Shown in pieces: positions 32,147 through 40,949 of a DNA stretch of 64,000 bases. The position numbers were made by a program, and so were the translations under genes. This stretch comes from Clostridiales bacterium. GTDB lineage: Bacteria; Bacillota; Clostridia; Oscillospirales; Oscillospiraceae. How positions within the stretch are numbered: position 1 is the first letter of the stretch; each line of letters begins with the position of its first letter. The notes beneath the pieces are model-generated. The model had not been told where the DNA came from and made no database searches. It saw nothing but the letters and a program-made list of their open reading frames with translations. Location: positions 4,812 to 68,811 of the forward strand of contig CABIYX010000005.1 in the NCBI GenBank assembly GCA_902363045.1, read 5' to 3'.

Positions 32147-32164
32147 ATTCTTGCACCTCCTTAT

Positions 32165-32232
32165 GGTCTTGTGGCCCCCGGTCGCGCCGGGAGCAAGGAT
32201 TCGGTCGCCGGGAGAGACCCGGTAACAGACCT
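32165..32232 (-). promoter_or_regulatory. Candidate S6:S18 autoregulatory leader
   Basis: The rpsF 5' UTR can close with GGTCT (5' side) against AGACC (3' side, 10 bases before the ribosome binding site) and encloses GC-rich hairpins with repeated CCGGG/CCCGG segments. S6:S18 leader motifs that repress rpsF in many bacteria have this position and outline. I cannot confirm the conserved internal loop by eye. Confidence 0.5.
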
Positions 32233-32236
32233 TATT

Positions 32237-32264
32237 ATTATATAAGCTTTTACAGAAAAGTCAA
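32237..32264 (-). promoter_or_regulatory. Promoter of rpsF-ssb-rpsR
   Basis: Minus-strand TTGACT, a 16-base spacer and TATAAT, about 95 bases upstream of the rpsF start. The rest of the gap up to 32528 holds only a weak TACAAT (32494-32499) that may serve gluQ. Confidence 0.85.
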
Positions 32265-32528
32265 GGATTTTTTGAATTTTCTTCTGTCCTCTGCGCATTT
32301 TGGACTGGTTTTGGCAAATATCCTTTCCCGTGGCCGGGTGTTCAGCGGTTTTCTCCCAATCTCTGGCTGGGATATGGTTATCGTGCAATACAGTCGATCC
32401 GGAAAAGCAAATTGCCCGGACCAGAGGTGGAGCAGCAGGAGCTGAACACGGGAAAAAGCGCGCGCGGCGCTTTTCTCCCGGACCGGTCCATGGTACAATG
32501 GAGCAAATGAATGGAGGAGGGGACACCC

Positions 32529-33464
32529 TTGGCAGATATGACAAAGCGGGACGGGGCGGTATGCGGCCGCTTCGCCCCAAGCCCCAGCGGGCGGATGCAT
32601 CTGGGCAACCTCTGGTCCGCCCTGCTGGCCTGGCTGGCCGCCCGGAGCCGGGGCGGACGCATGGTGCTGCGGCTGGAGGACCTGGATCCGGACCGCTGCA
32701 CGCAGGAGCGGTGCGACCAGGTGATGCGGGATCTGGAGTGGCTGGGGCTGGACTGGGACGGCGAGCCGGTGTACCAGAGCCGCCGGACCGACGCCTATCG
32801 GGCCGCCTTTGCCCGGCTGGAGGAGGCCGGGCTGCTCTATCCCTGCTACTGCACCCGGGCGGAGCGGCTGGCCGCCTCCGCCCCCCACCGGTCTGACGGC
32901 ATCCCGGTCTATGACGGGCGGTGCCGCCGCCTGCCGCCGGAGGAGCTGGCCCGCCTGGCCCAAAGCCGCCGCCCGTCCTGGCGGATCCAGGTCCCGGAGG
33001 AGGTCCGGAGCTTTCGTGACCTGCTCCAGGGGGATGTGTCCCAGGACCTCGCCCTGGACTGCGGCGACTTCATCCTCCGCCGCTCCGACGGGGTGTACGC
33101 CTATCAGCTGGCGGTGGTGGTGGACGACGGGGCCATGGGGGTGACCCAGGTGGTGCGGGGCAGCGATCTCCTGGACTCCACCCCACGGCAGCTATGGCTC
33201 CAGGAGCGGCTGGGCCTGCCACAGCCGGAATACGGCCACGTTCCCCTGCTCCTGGCCCCCGATGGCCGCCGCCTGGCCAAGCGGGACCGGGACCAGGAGC
33301 TGGGCGCACTCCAGAGCCGCTGGTCCGCCCGGGAGCTGGTAGGGCAGCTGGCCCTGCTGGCCGGGCTGATCCCGGAGTACGCCCCCATCTCTCCCGGTGA
33401 GCTGATCCCCCTGTTTTCCTGGGAGAAGCTGCCCCAGGCGGACTGTACGGCCCCCCTGCTGTGA
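32529..33464 (+). CDS. gluQ: Glutamyl-queuosine tRNA(Asp) synthetase
   Basis: A 311-residue paralogue of the glutamyl-tRNA synthetase catalytic domain, which attaches glutamate to queuosine in tRNA(Asp). The class I HIGH-like motif is RFAPSPSGRMHLGN, followed by RLEDLDPDR and VVRGSDLLDSTPRQLWL; the KMSKS equivalent is RRLAKRDRD near the end. The anticodon-binding domain is absent, and CYC near residue 102 with a later Cys may hold the zinc seen in the family. TTG 32529 is taken as start because GGAGGAGGGG lies just before it; the ATG at 32511 overlaps that site. Confidence 0.9.
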   Translation: MADMTKRDGAVCGRFAPSPSGRMHLGNLWSALLAWLAARSRGGRMVLRLEDLDPDRCTQERCDQVMRDLEWLGLDWDGEPVYQSRRTDAYRAAFARLEEAGLLYPCYCTRAERLAASAPHRSDGIPVYDGRCRRLPPEELARLAQSRRPSWRIQVPEEVRSFRDLLQGDVSQDLALDCGDFILRRSDGVYAYQLAVVVDDGAMGVTQVVRGSDLLDSTPRQLWLQERLGLPQPEYGHVPLLLAPDGRRLAKRDRDQELGALQSRWSARELVGQLALLAGLIPEYAPISPGELIPLFSWEKLPQADCTAPLL

Positions 33465-33609
33465 TCCTATTTTGTACATTTTTACAAAAGCGATCCGAAA
33501 CCCTGTTCAAACAGAGCCATTTCCTGTATAATAGCCCCGAACCGCATCCCGCGGCTGGCGCATCCGCCGTGGGAGCGTCCATAGGAGAGAGACAAATTCA
33601 ACAAAGAAA

Positions 33610-35031
33610 GTGAGTGTGTGTATCGTGATCGACAAATTGATCGGCGACATCAGCACAGTGATGTACAGCTACGTGCTCATCATCCTGCTGCTGGCTACGG
33701 GTCTGTACTTCACCTTCCGGACCCGCTTCGTCCAGTTCCGGATGTTCCTGGAATCCATCCGTGTGGTGGGTGAAAAGCCGGAGAAGGCGGGGGCGACCTC
33801 CTCCTTCCAGGCCCTGATGGTGTCCACCGCCTCCCGGGTGGGGACGGGCAACATCATCGGCATCTCCACCGCCATCTGTGCCGGCGGCTTCGGCGCGGTG
33901 TTCTGGATGTGGGTCATCGCCATCATCGGCGGCGCCTCCGCCTTTGTGGAGTCCACCCTGGCCCAGATCTACAAGCGCCGGGACCCGGAGACGGGCGAGA
34001 GCTACGGCGGCCCCTCCTACTACATTGAGGCCGCCCTTCACAGCCGTCCCCTGGCCATCATCTTCGCCTTCTCCCTGATCCTGACCTACGCCGGCGGCTT
34101 CAATATGCTGGCCTCCTACAACCTCCAGTCCACCTTCTCCGGGTACAGCTTCTACGATCCGGAGACCACCCCCTGGATCATCGGCGCCATCCTGGCCCTG
34201 CTGGTAGGCTATTGCGTCATGGGCGGCGGCAAGCGCATCGTGAAGGTCACCTCCACCCTGGTCCCCTTTATGGGCGGCCTGTATGTGCTGGTCTCTCTGA
34301 TCGTCATTGTGATGAACATCGGCCTGCTGCCCCAGGTGCTGGGCCGCATCTTCTCCGAGGCCTTTGACTTCCAGGCCATCTTCGGCGGCCTGGCCGGCTC
34401 CTGCCTGATGTACGGCATCAAGCGCGGACTTTACTCCAACGAGGCCGGCGTGGGCTCCGCCCCCAACGCGGCTGCCTCCGCCAATGTCAGCCACCCGGTG
34501 AAGCAGGGCCTGGTCCAGATGCTCTCTGTGTTCATCGACACCCTGCTCATCTGCACTGCCACCGCCTTTATGCTGCTGTGCTCCGGCGTGGAGCCCGACG
34601 CGGCGCTGGAGGGCGCTCCCTATGTCCAGGCGGCCCTGAGCGCGGTGTTCGGCCCCATCGGCCCCATGTTCATCACAGTGGCTATGGTGCTCTTCGCCTT
34701 CACCACCCTCATCGGCAACCTCTACTATGTGGACAACTGCCTGAACTATATCGTCAAAAAGGTCCCCGCCAAGGAGTTCATGGTCCTCTTCCGGATCGAC
34801 GCCATGCTTCTCATCTTCATCGGCGCCGGGATGCAGATCGGCACGGTGTGGAACCTGGCCGATGTGCTCATGGGCGTGATGGCCCTGATCAACCTGCCGG
34901 TCATCATCCTGCTCAGCCGCCCCGCCCTGCTGGCGCTGAAGGATTACTCCGCCCAGAAGAAGACAGGCCGCAACCCGGTGTTCAAGGCCGAGACTGTGGG
35001 CCTCAAGGGCAAGACCGAATACTGGAACTGA
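33610..35031 (+). CDS. Alanine/glycine:cation symporter (AGCS) family
   Basis: A 473-residue membrane protein that imports alanine or glycine with Na+ or H+. The signature region is SSFQALMVSTASRVGTGNIIGISTAICAGGFGAVFWMWV, and GLYSNEAGVGSAPNAAASA is the second conserved loop. About eleven hydrophobic segments are present. GTG 33610 is the first start in frame; the best ribosome site (AGGAGAG) is about 20 bases away, so GTG 33625 is possible. TATAAT at 33527-33532 with a poor -35 (TGTTCA) is the likely promoter. Confidence 0.9.
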   Translation: MSVCIVIDKLIGDISTVMYSYVLIILLLATGLYFTFRTRFVQFRMFLESIRVVGEKPEKAGATSSFQALMVSTASRVGTGNIIGISTAICAGGFGAVFWMWVIAIIGGASAFVESTLAQIYKRRDPETGESYGGPSYYIEAALHSRPLAIIFAFSLILTYAGGFNMLASYNLQSTFSGYSFYDPETTPWIIGAILALLVGYCVMGGGKRIVKVTSTLVPFMGGLYVLVSLIVIVMNIGLLPQVLGRIFSEAFDFQAIFGGLAGSCLMYGIKRGLYSNEAGVGSAPNAAASANVSHPVKQGLVQMLSVFIDTLLICTATAFMLLCSGVEPDAALEGAPYVQAALSAVFGPIGPMFITVAMVLFAFTTLIGNLYYVDNCLNYIVKKVPAKEFMVLFRIDAMLLIFIGAGMQIGTVWNLADVLMGVMALINLPVIILLSRPALLALKDYSAQKKTGRNPVFKAETVGLKGKTEYWN

Positions 35032-35042
35032 TCCAAACTCTC

Positions 35043-35080
35043 GAACAGGCTGGCCCCAACCGGGGCCAGCCTGTTCCGTT
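35043..35080. terminator. Terminator between AGCS gene and BceB-like gene
   Basis: GAACAGGCTGGCCCC pairs perfectly with GGGGCCAGCCTGTTC around a 4-base loop, followed by a T-rich stretch. It separates convergent genes. Confidence 0.85.
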
Positions 35081-35118
35081 TATTCTGCTCCGCCGCGGCG
35101 CGGACCGTCTCAGCTCAC

Positions 35119-36984
35119 TCACGTACGCCTGACAGACGCGCCTCCCTCCAGGGCCAGGCGGCGGCAGGCCAGTGCGGTCGCCAGAAAGTACCCCCCATAC
35201 ACCGCCAGCAGAACTCCGCCGGTGACCAGGGCGCTGTGGACCGTGTCCACCTTGGCCGCCGTGGAGATCAGGTCGTTGGCCGCCTTCATGCCCACCACAG
35301 TGTGGAGCAGGGCCAGGGCCAGCGGGAGCAGGAAGGCCAGGGCCACCTGCTGCACCGCAGAGCGGGAGAGCATCCCCTCCTCCGCGCCCAGGCGGCGCAG
35401 GACGGCGTACCGCGCGGCGTTGTCGGCGGCCTGGCTCAGCTGCTGGAGGGCCAGAACCGCGGCGGCGGCCAGCAGGAAGGTGAGGCCCAGATACAACCCC
35501 AGAAACAGGGCCAGGAGCTTGTTTCCCATGATCTCCTGATAGAGGGACAGGCGGCTCTCCACCCGCAGGTAGGCGGTGGTCTCCTGATACTCCGCCAGGG
35601 CGGCCTGGACCTGTTTCTCAGTCTCCTCCGGGTCCCCGGCGTAGTCGGCGGACCACACCTGACGCCGGAGGGACAGCTTCTCCGCCATCTCGTCCGGGAT
35701 GACCACGCAGGTCAGCCCCAGGTTTCCGGTGGCCAGGGGCGCGCTTCCCTCCGCCAGAAGGCCGGGCAGGGGGCCGGGGTAGGCCGGCGCGCCCTGCCGC
35801 GCCAGCAGACCATTGCAGTCGGACAGGCGGATGGCCGCGGAGGCGTCTTCTATCCCAGTGACCGCGGGATCGTTGTAATAGATCGGGGTGTCCTGCCGCC
35901 AAGCCAGGGCGTCAGACTCCATGCCGTGGGCGGTCAGCAGGGCATCAAAGTCCACGCAGCCCAGGTGGTCGGCGTTCTGGTTCTGGATGGTGATGTCAAA
36001 GGGAGCCTGTCCGTCGGCGGCGGCCTCGATGGTGCGGTTTAGGCCGATGGAACTGGCGGTGATGCCCATCGCCAGGAGCAGAAGAATACAGATCACCGTT
36101 TGGGACAGGTAGGTGGAGTGGACCCGGCTGATCCATTGGTGCAGAGTGAAGAGATGCAGATCCCGGTAATAGAAGCCAGGGTGGCTCCGGGCCAGCCGCA
36201 GCACAAAGCCGGACAGGGAGCGAAAGACCAACAGAGTGCCCACCGTTCCCAGGGTCAGCATAGGGATGCACAGGAAGGGGAGCACCACGGCGAAGGCCAT
36301 TCCGAAGGTGAGCAGAATGGCGTAGGCCGCCGCAAGACACACCCCGCCCAGGACCAGCTGGAGCACAGAGGTCCGGAGGGGGAGGGGACGAAGCTCCTCA
36401 TTTTTCCGCCCTCCCTGCATCAGATCCAGCAGCTTGGCACGGGAGATCTGGATGCCGCTGAAGCCCATGACCAACAGAAAAATCAGGCCGAAGTAGAGCA
36501 CGGTGCGCACCGCTGCCCGGGGGGAGAAGGCCAGTCCGAAGGCGTCCACCCGGAGGGAGAACATGGACAGGGTGAGGGCGGACAGGCCCTGAGAGGCCGC
36601 CAGTCCAAGCAGCAGGCCCAGGGCCAGGGAGGCCGCGCCGATCAACCCCGTCTCCAGCACCAGCAGGAGGGACACCTGCCCCTGGCTCAGGCCGAGGAGC
36701 AGATAGGTGCCCAGCTCCCGCTTCCGCCGGCGCATGAGAAACCGGTCTGCGTACAGGATCAGACAGGCCAGCACCACGGCCACGAAGATGGAAAAGACGT
36801 CGATGCAGGACTGGATGACCTGGGCCATGGGGTTTTGGCTCTGGGCCAGGTAAATCATCGCCCCCTGGCCGTCCAGAGAACTAAAGGCATAGAACAGGCA
36901 CACGCCAAAGGTGAGGGTGAGCAGATACACGCCGTAGTCCCGGAAGGAGCGGCGGACATTGCGCAGGGCCAGCTTACAGAACAT
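35119..36984 (-). CDS. ABC transporter permease, FtsX / BceB type
   Basis: A 621-residue polytopic permease. It opens MFCKLALRNVRRSFRDYGVYLLTLTFGV, the standard start of BceB-like permeases, and has about ten membrane segments with an extracellular domain of roughly 200 residues between the seventh and eighth, as in peptide-sensing BceB proteins. ATG 36984 overlaps the ATPase gene by 11 bases and has GGAGGAG upstream; the longer frame is a shadow of the ATPase gene. Such transporters act in antimicrobial-peptide resistance. No two-component pair is adjacent in the window. Confidence 0.88.
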   Translation of the reverse strand: MFCKLALRNVRRSFRDYGVYLLTLTFGVCLFYAFSSLDGQGAMIYLAQSQNPMAQVIQSCIDVFSIFVAVVLACLILYADRFLMRRRKRELGTYLLLGLSQGQVSLLLVLETGLIGAASLALGLLLGLAASQGLSALTLSMFSLRVDAFGLAFSPRAAVRTVLYFGLIFLLVMGFSGIQISRAKLLDLMQGGRKNEELRPLPLRTSVLQLVLGGVCLAAAYAILLTFGMAFAVVLPFLCIPMLTLGTVGTLLVFRSLSGFVLRLARSHPGFYYRDLHLFTLHQWISRVHSTYLSQTVICILLLLAMGITASSIGLNRTIEAAADGQAPFDITIQNQNADHLGCVDFDALLTAHGMESDALAWRQDTPIYYNDPAVTGIEDASAAIRLSDCNGLLARQGAPAYPGPLPGLLAEGSAPLATGNLGLTCVVIPDEMAEKLSLRRQVWSADYAGDPEETEKQVQAALAEYQETTAYLRVESRLSLYQEIMGNKLLALFLGLYLGLTFLLAAAAVLALQQLSQAADNAARYAVLRRLGAEEGMLSRSAVQQVALAFLLPLALALLHTVVGMKAANDLISTAAKVDTVHSALVTGGVLLAVYGGYFLATALACRRLALEGGASVRRT

Positions 36985-37741
36985 CTTCCATCTCTCCTCC
37001 CAGCTGGGTGACCACCCGGATGATCTGCTGGAAAAAGGTCCGGCGGTCCCCGCCGCCCCGCTCCAGCTGCGTAAAGATTTTTCCATCCCGAAGAAACACC
37101 ACCCGGCGGCAGCAGCTGGCGGTGAAGGCGTCGTGGGTGACCATGAGAATAGTGGCCCCCCGCTCACGGTTAAGTACGTCTAAGCGCTCCAGCAGCAGTC
37201 TGGAGGATCGGGAATCCAGGGCCCCGGTGGGCTCGTCGGCCAGCACCAGGGCGGGCCGGGTGACGATGGCCCGGGCGGCGGCGCATCGCTGCTGCTGTCC
37301 GCCGGACATCTGGTAGGGGTACTTGTCCAGACAGTCCCCAATGCCCAGCAGCTCCGCCGTCTCCTCTACCCGGTCCCGGATCTGGGCGGCCGGGGTGCGG
37401 AGGATGGACAGGGACAGGGCGATGTTCTCAAAGGCGGTGAGGGTGTCCAACAGGTTGCAGTCCTGGAAGATGAAGCCCAGCCGCTCCCGGCGGAAGCGGG
37501 TGAGGGCCCTGCCCCGCAGGCCGGTCAGCTCCTCCCCATCCACCTGGATGGAACCGGAGGTGGGCCGGTCGATGGTGGAGATGCAGTTGAGCAGGGTGGT
37601 CTTTCCGGAGCCGGAGGCTCCCATGATCCCCACATACTCCCCCGCCTCCAGGGACAGGTCTACACCGTCCAGGGCGCGGGTGACCGCCCCCCGTTTTCCA
37701 TATACCTTTGTCAAATCCTTCACGCACAGCAGCTCTGCCAT
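36974..37741 (-). CDS. ABC transporter ATP-binding protein, BceA / MacB type
   Basis: A 255-residue ATPase with GASGSGKTT (Walker A, about 41-49), MSGGQQQRCAAARAI (signature) and LVLADEPTGALDSRSS (Walker B and D-loop), the usual form for ATPases working with FtsX-type permeases. GDFIFQ-like Q-loop is LGFIFQDCNLLDTLT. ATG 37741 has AAAGGAGG 9 bases upstream. Partner of the permease encoded immediately downstream. Confidence 0.92.
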   Translation of the reverse strand: MAELLCVKDLTKVYGKRGAVTRALDGVDLSLEAGEYVGIMGASGSGKTTLLNCISTIDRPTSGSIQVDGEELTGLRGRALTRFRRERLGFIFQDCNLLDTLTAFENIALSLSILRTPAAQIRDRVEETAELLGIGDCLDKYPYQMSGGQQQRCAAARAIVTRPALVLADEPTGALDSRSSRLLLERLDVLNRERGATILMVTHDAFTASCCRRVVFLRDGKIFTQLERGGGDRRTFFQQIIRVVTQLGGEMEDVL

Positions 37742-37833
37742 GTTGGAATTCCTCCTTTTGCCGGGCATAGTCCGCCCGGGCTGAACTGTATGACATCATA
37801 GCATACAGTTTTGAAAAATACCTGAAAGGTTCT

Positions 37834-37859
37834 CTTAGGAATTTCTTAAGTTATCTTAA
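37834..37859. promoter_or_regulatory. Direct repeats suggesting a response-regulator site
   Basis: TCTTA occurs three times at 37833, 37844 and 37854, period 11 then 10, in the gap between the divergent BceAB-like and importer genes. OmpR/PhoB-type regulators bind direct repeats of this period. The site is about 95-120 bases upstream of the ATPase start. Confidence 0.4.
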
Positions 37860-37882
37860 AGACGTCCGGCGGTCTCCCGCTT

Positions 37883-37911
37883 TTGACAAAGGGCGGCCCG
37901 CATGATAAAAT
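37883..37911 (+). promoter_or_regulatory. Promoter of the importer operon
   Basis: TTGACA at 37883-37888, a 17-base spacer and TAAAAT at 37906-37911, about 60 bases upstream of the binding-protein start. Confidence 0.88.
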
Positions 37912-37970
37912 ATCCGCCGGAACGGCGGCTTGATCTGCCGATCTTTTCAATAGAAAAGAGGTTTTTTGCC

Positions 37971-39032
37971 ATGAAACAAAACAAACTCACACGCTGGGCT
38001 GCTCTGATCTTGGCGGCCGCTATGACCCTCTCCCTCACTGCCTGCGGCGGAGCGGGCAGTGACTCCGCCTCCGCAGGCAGTGCATCTGCCAGCCAGAGTG
38101 CTTCCGCTTCCGCTATCACCCTTACCGACCAGGCCGGACGCCAGGTGGAACTGGATGCCCCGGCGGAGACTCTGGTCAGCTGCTACTATGTGACCACCTA
38201 TGCCACCATGGCTCTGGGGATCTCCGACCGGGTGGTGGGTCTGGAGAAAAAGGCGGATACCCGCCCCATTTATGCAATGGCTGCTCCGGAATTGCTGGAG
38301 AAAGAGCAGGTTGGCACCATGAAAGAACTGAATTTGGAGGCGGTGGCGGCCCTGGAGCCCGACCTGGTGGTCATGCCTAAGAAGCTGATGGATTATGCCG
38401 CCCCCCTGGAGGAGCTGGGTATCCCTGTGCTGGTGGTTGCGCCTGAATCCCATGAGGCCCTTACGGAGATGCTGGAGCTGCTGGGCCAGACCTGCGGTGT
38501 GGAAAACCGGGCCCAGGCCCTGACGGACTACTATGAGGAGCAGCTGGCCCGGGTGGCTCAGTTGGTGGACGGTCTGGAGCGTCCCACGGTCTATATGGGC
38601 GGAAACTCCTCTTACCTGACAGCCGCCCCCGGCGATATGTACCAGAGCAGCCTCATTGAGACCGCCGGAGGGGTGAACGCCGCCGGCGATCTGACGGGTG
38701 GCTATTGGACCGAGGTCTCCTATGAGTCCATCCTGGCCATGGCCCCGCAGGTCATCCTCATCCCCGCCGGCGCGGACTATACCGCCCAGGACATCCTGGG
38801 CGATCCCCAGCTGGCCGCAGTGCCCGCCGTCCAGTCCGGTGCGGTCTATGAGATGCCCGGCGGCATCGAGGAGTGGGACTCCCCCATTCCCTCCGGCATC
38901 CTGGGCACCCTGTGGATGACCAGCGTTCTCCACGGAGACGTCTATCCCTTCGACACCTTTACCGCCGACGTCCAGGACTTTTACAAGACCTTCTACGGGT
39001 TTGAGATCGACCCGTCGCTCATCACCAAATAA
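37971..39032 (+). CDS. ABC importer substrate-binding lipoprotein (iron-complex/corrinoid class III)
   Basis: A 353-residue lipoprotein with signal peptide and lipobox SLTAC (Cys25), then an Ala/Ser linker and a two-lobe binding domain: ITLTDQAGRQVELDAPAETLVS at the start, GISDRVVGLEKKADT, LEPDLVVMPKK, and VSYESILAMAPQVILIPAG. These are hallmarks of the FhuD/BtuF class that binds iron chelates, haem or corrinoids. ATG 37971 is chosen over the longer frame as it begins the signal peptide and follows AGAGG. First gene of a three-gene importer operon. The ligand is unknown. Confidence 0.88.
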   Translation: MKQNKLTRWAALILAAAMTLSLTACGGAGSDSASAGSASASQSASASAITLTDQAGRQVELDAPAETLVSCYYVTTYATMALGISDRVVGLEKKADTRPIYAMAAPELLEKEQVGTMKELNLEAVAALEPDLVVMPKKLMDYAAPLEELGIPVLVVAPESHEALTEMLELLGQTCGVENRAQALTDYYEEQLARVAQLVDGLERPTVYMGGNSSYLTAAPGDMYQSSLIETAGGVNAAGDLTGGYWTEVSYESILAMAPQVILIPAGADYTAQDILGDPQLAAVPAVQSGAVYEMPGGIEEWDSPIPSGILGTLWMTSVLHGDVYPFDTFTADVQDFYKTFYGFEIDPSLITK

Positions 39033-39069
39033 GAAACGGCCAAATGCCGCAGAGAGGGGGAATGGACCT

Positions 39070-40074
39070 GTGAGAGAGAAGGGGCGGGAACAGCTCGTCC
39101 TGGGGGCGGCCATCCTGCTGACGGCGGTTCTGGCCCTCCTGTCTGTCCGGGTGGGCAGCTACCCCCTCTCCACCGGGCAGATCCTGGACATCCTCTCCGG
39201 CGGACAGGCGGGCACGACTCCCGCCCATGTGCTGTGGAGCCTCCGCCTGCCCCGGGTGGGGATGGGTCTGCTGGCGGGCTGGGCGCTGGGCATGGCCGGC
39301 GGCGTCTATCAGACCGTGTTCCGCAATCCCCTGGCCTCTCCCGACCTGACGGGGGTGGCCTCCGGGGCCTCCTTCGGCGCCGCCTGGGCCATTGTGCTGG
39401 GGGCGGGGACCTCCATCCAGATCATGGGGGGCGCCTTTGTCATGGGCAGCTTGTCCCTGCTGCTGGTGCTGGCCTTGGTCCAGTGGGCCGGTATGGAGCG
39501 CACTGGAGCCTATGTTCTGGCAGGGGTCATTGTCTCCTCGGCAGCGGATGCGGGTCTGATGGTACTCAAAACCATCGCAGATCCGGAGGGAGAGTTAGAA
39601 GCCATCGAGTTCTGGACTATGGGCAGTTTGTCGGCCATGACTGGGGACAAGCTGCGGGGGACTGCATTTGCCATTTTGATCCCACTGACCCTACTTCTGC
39701 TGTTCCGGCGGCAGGCCCTCACCCTCTCACTTGGAGAGGAGGGGGCACGAGCTATGGGGCTGGAACCCCGGCGGTGGCGTTGGCTGCTGCTGGGCCTGAC
39801 CACCCTGATGGTGGCAGCGGTGGCCTCTGTGGCCGGTGTGATCGCCTTCCTGGGCCTGATCGCCCCTCATATCTCCTTTCTGCTGCTGGGGCGGCGGGGC
39901 GGCCCTTATCTTTCCCTGTGTGCGTTGGTTGGGGGAGACATTTTGCTGGCCGCTGACCTGCTGGCCCGGGGGCTTTCCCAGGGCGCGGAGCTTCCACTGA
40001 GTATCTGGACTGTGTTGTTTGGCGCGCCGGTACTCACCGCATTGCTACTGCGGGGAAGGGAGACAAGCCTATGA
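39070..40074 (+). CDS. FecCD/BtuC family importer permease
   Basis: A 334-residue permease with about ten membrane helices. Typical segments are LWSLRLPRVGMGLLAGWALGMAGGVYQTVFRNPLASPDLTGVASGASFGA and VAGVIAFLGLIAPHISFLLLG. The start is GTG 39070, which has AGAGGGGG about 10 bases upstream; the upstream open frame overlaps the binding-protein gene. It overlaps the ATPase gene by 4 bases. Confidence 0.9.
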   Translation: MREKGREQLVLGAAILLTAVLALLSVRVGSYPLSTGQILDILSGGQAGTTPAHVLWSLRLPRVGMGLLAGWALGMAGGVYQTVFRNPLASPDLTGVASGASFGAAWAIVLGAGTSIQIMGGAFVMGSLSLLLVLALVQWAGMERTGAYVLAGVIVSSAADAGLMVLKTIADPEGELEAIEFWTMGSLSAMTGDKLRGTAFAILIPLTLLLLFRRQALTLSLGEEGARAMGLEPRRWRWLLLGLTTLMVAAVASVAGVIAFLGLIAPHISFLLLGRRGGPYLSLCALVGGDILLAADLLARGLSQGAELPLSIWTVLFGAPVLTALLLRGRETSL

Positions 40075-40847
40075 GTGCGATGCTTGAGGTGCACAAGCTG
40101 ACTGCCGGTTACCGCCGGCCGGTGATCCGTGACATCTCCTTTACTCTCCGGCCGGGTGAGGTCACCGCCGTGCTGGGCCGTAACGGCTGCGGCAAGACCA
40201 CCCTGCTTCGGAGCCTCACCGGAGGAGCACGGATCCTGTCCGGCGCGGTGCAGGCAATGGGAGAGGACTGCCTGGCTTGGTCTGCCCGGAGGCGGGCCCG
40301 GACCATCGCCCTGCTGTCCCAGCACAGCCAGCTGCTCCCCGGACTGCGGGCGGAGGAGGTCATCGCCATGGGCCGCACGCCCTGGCTCGGGCCCCTCTCT
40401 GGGCTGGGACCGGAGGAGCGGGCCATGGTCCGGGCGGCGGCGGAGCGCTTCGGCGTGGCGGAGCTTCTGGGCCGGGACTGTGCCCAGCTCAGTGAGGGAC
40501 AGCGCCAGCTGGTCCACCTGGCCCGTCTGGCCGTCCAGGACGCCCCCATCCTGCTGCTGGATGAGCCCAACAGCGCCCTGGACTTTGACAACACCAGCCT
40601 GCTGTTCCACAGGCTGCGGGAACTGGTGGAGACTGGGGAGCGGACCGCTCTGATCGTCCTCCACGACCCGGCTCTGGCCCTGCGCTGGTGCGGCCGGCTG
40701 CTCCTGCTGGACGGGGGGAGGCTGGTGGAGGATGTCGCCACAGAAGGAATGGGACCGGAGGCCCTTCAGGCTGTCCTGGGTCGGCTGTACCCCACAATCC
40801 AGGTCCGCCGGGATGAGGGCGGACGGTTCTACTGCCTGCCGGACTGA
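40071..40847 (+). CDS. FecE/BtuD family importer ATPase
   Basis: A 258-residue ATPase with GRNGCGKTTLL (Walker A, about 37-47), LLSQHSQLLPG (Q-loop region), LSEGQRQLVHLARLA (signature) and ILLLDEPNSALD (Walker B). ATG 40071 sits in an ATGA overlap with the permease stop. Completes the importer begun at 37971. Confidence 0.92.
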   Translation: MSAMLEVHKLTAGYRRPVIRDISFTLRPGEVTAVLGRNGCGKTTLLRSLTGGARILSGAVQAMGEDCLAWSARRRARTIALLSQHSQLLPGLRAEEVIAMGRTPWLGPLSGLGPEERAMVRAAAERFGVAELLGRDCAQLSEGQRQLVHLARLAVQDAPILLLDEPNSALDFDNTSLLFHRLRELVETGERTALIVLHDPALALRWCGRLLLLDGGRLVEDVATEGMGPEALQAVLGRLYPTIQVRRDEGGRFYCLPD

Positions 40848-40868
40848 CCGCGCGGGGCGCGCCGTTCA

Positions 40869-40897
40869 TTGTCAACCGGACAAAACGATGCTATAAT
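40869..40897 (+). promoter_or_regulatory. Promoter of the molybdenum hydroxylase operon
   Basis: TTGTCA at 40869-40874, a 17-base spacer and TATAAT at 40892-40897. A small GTTGG/CCAAC hairpin lies in the 5' UTR at 40912-40930. Confidence 0.9.
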
Positions 40898-40949
40898 TCC
40901 AATCAGATCAAGTTGGCTGTTGGGCCAACCAGACAGGAGGAGAGCAGCT

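Noticed and set aside
40912..40930. 5' UTR hairpin of the molybdenum operon as a Moco riboswitch
   Set aside because: It is a single short stem; the Moco RNA motif is far larger and its conserved blocks are absent.
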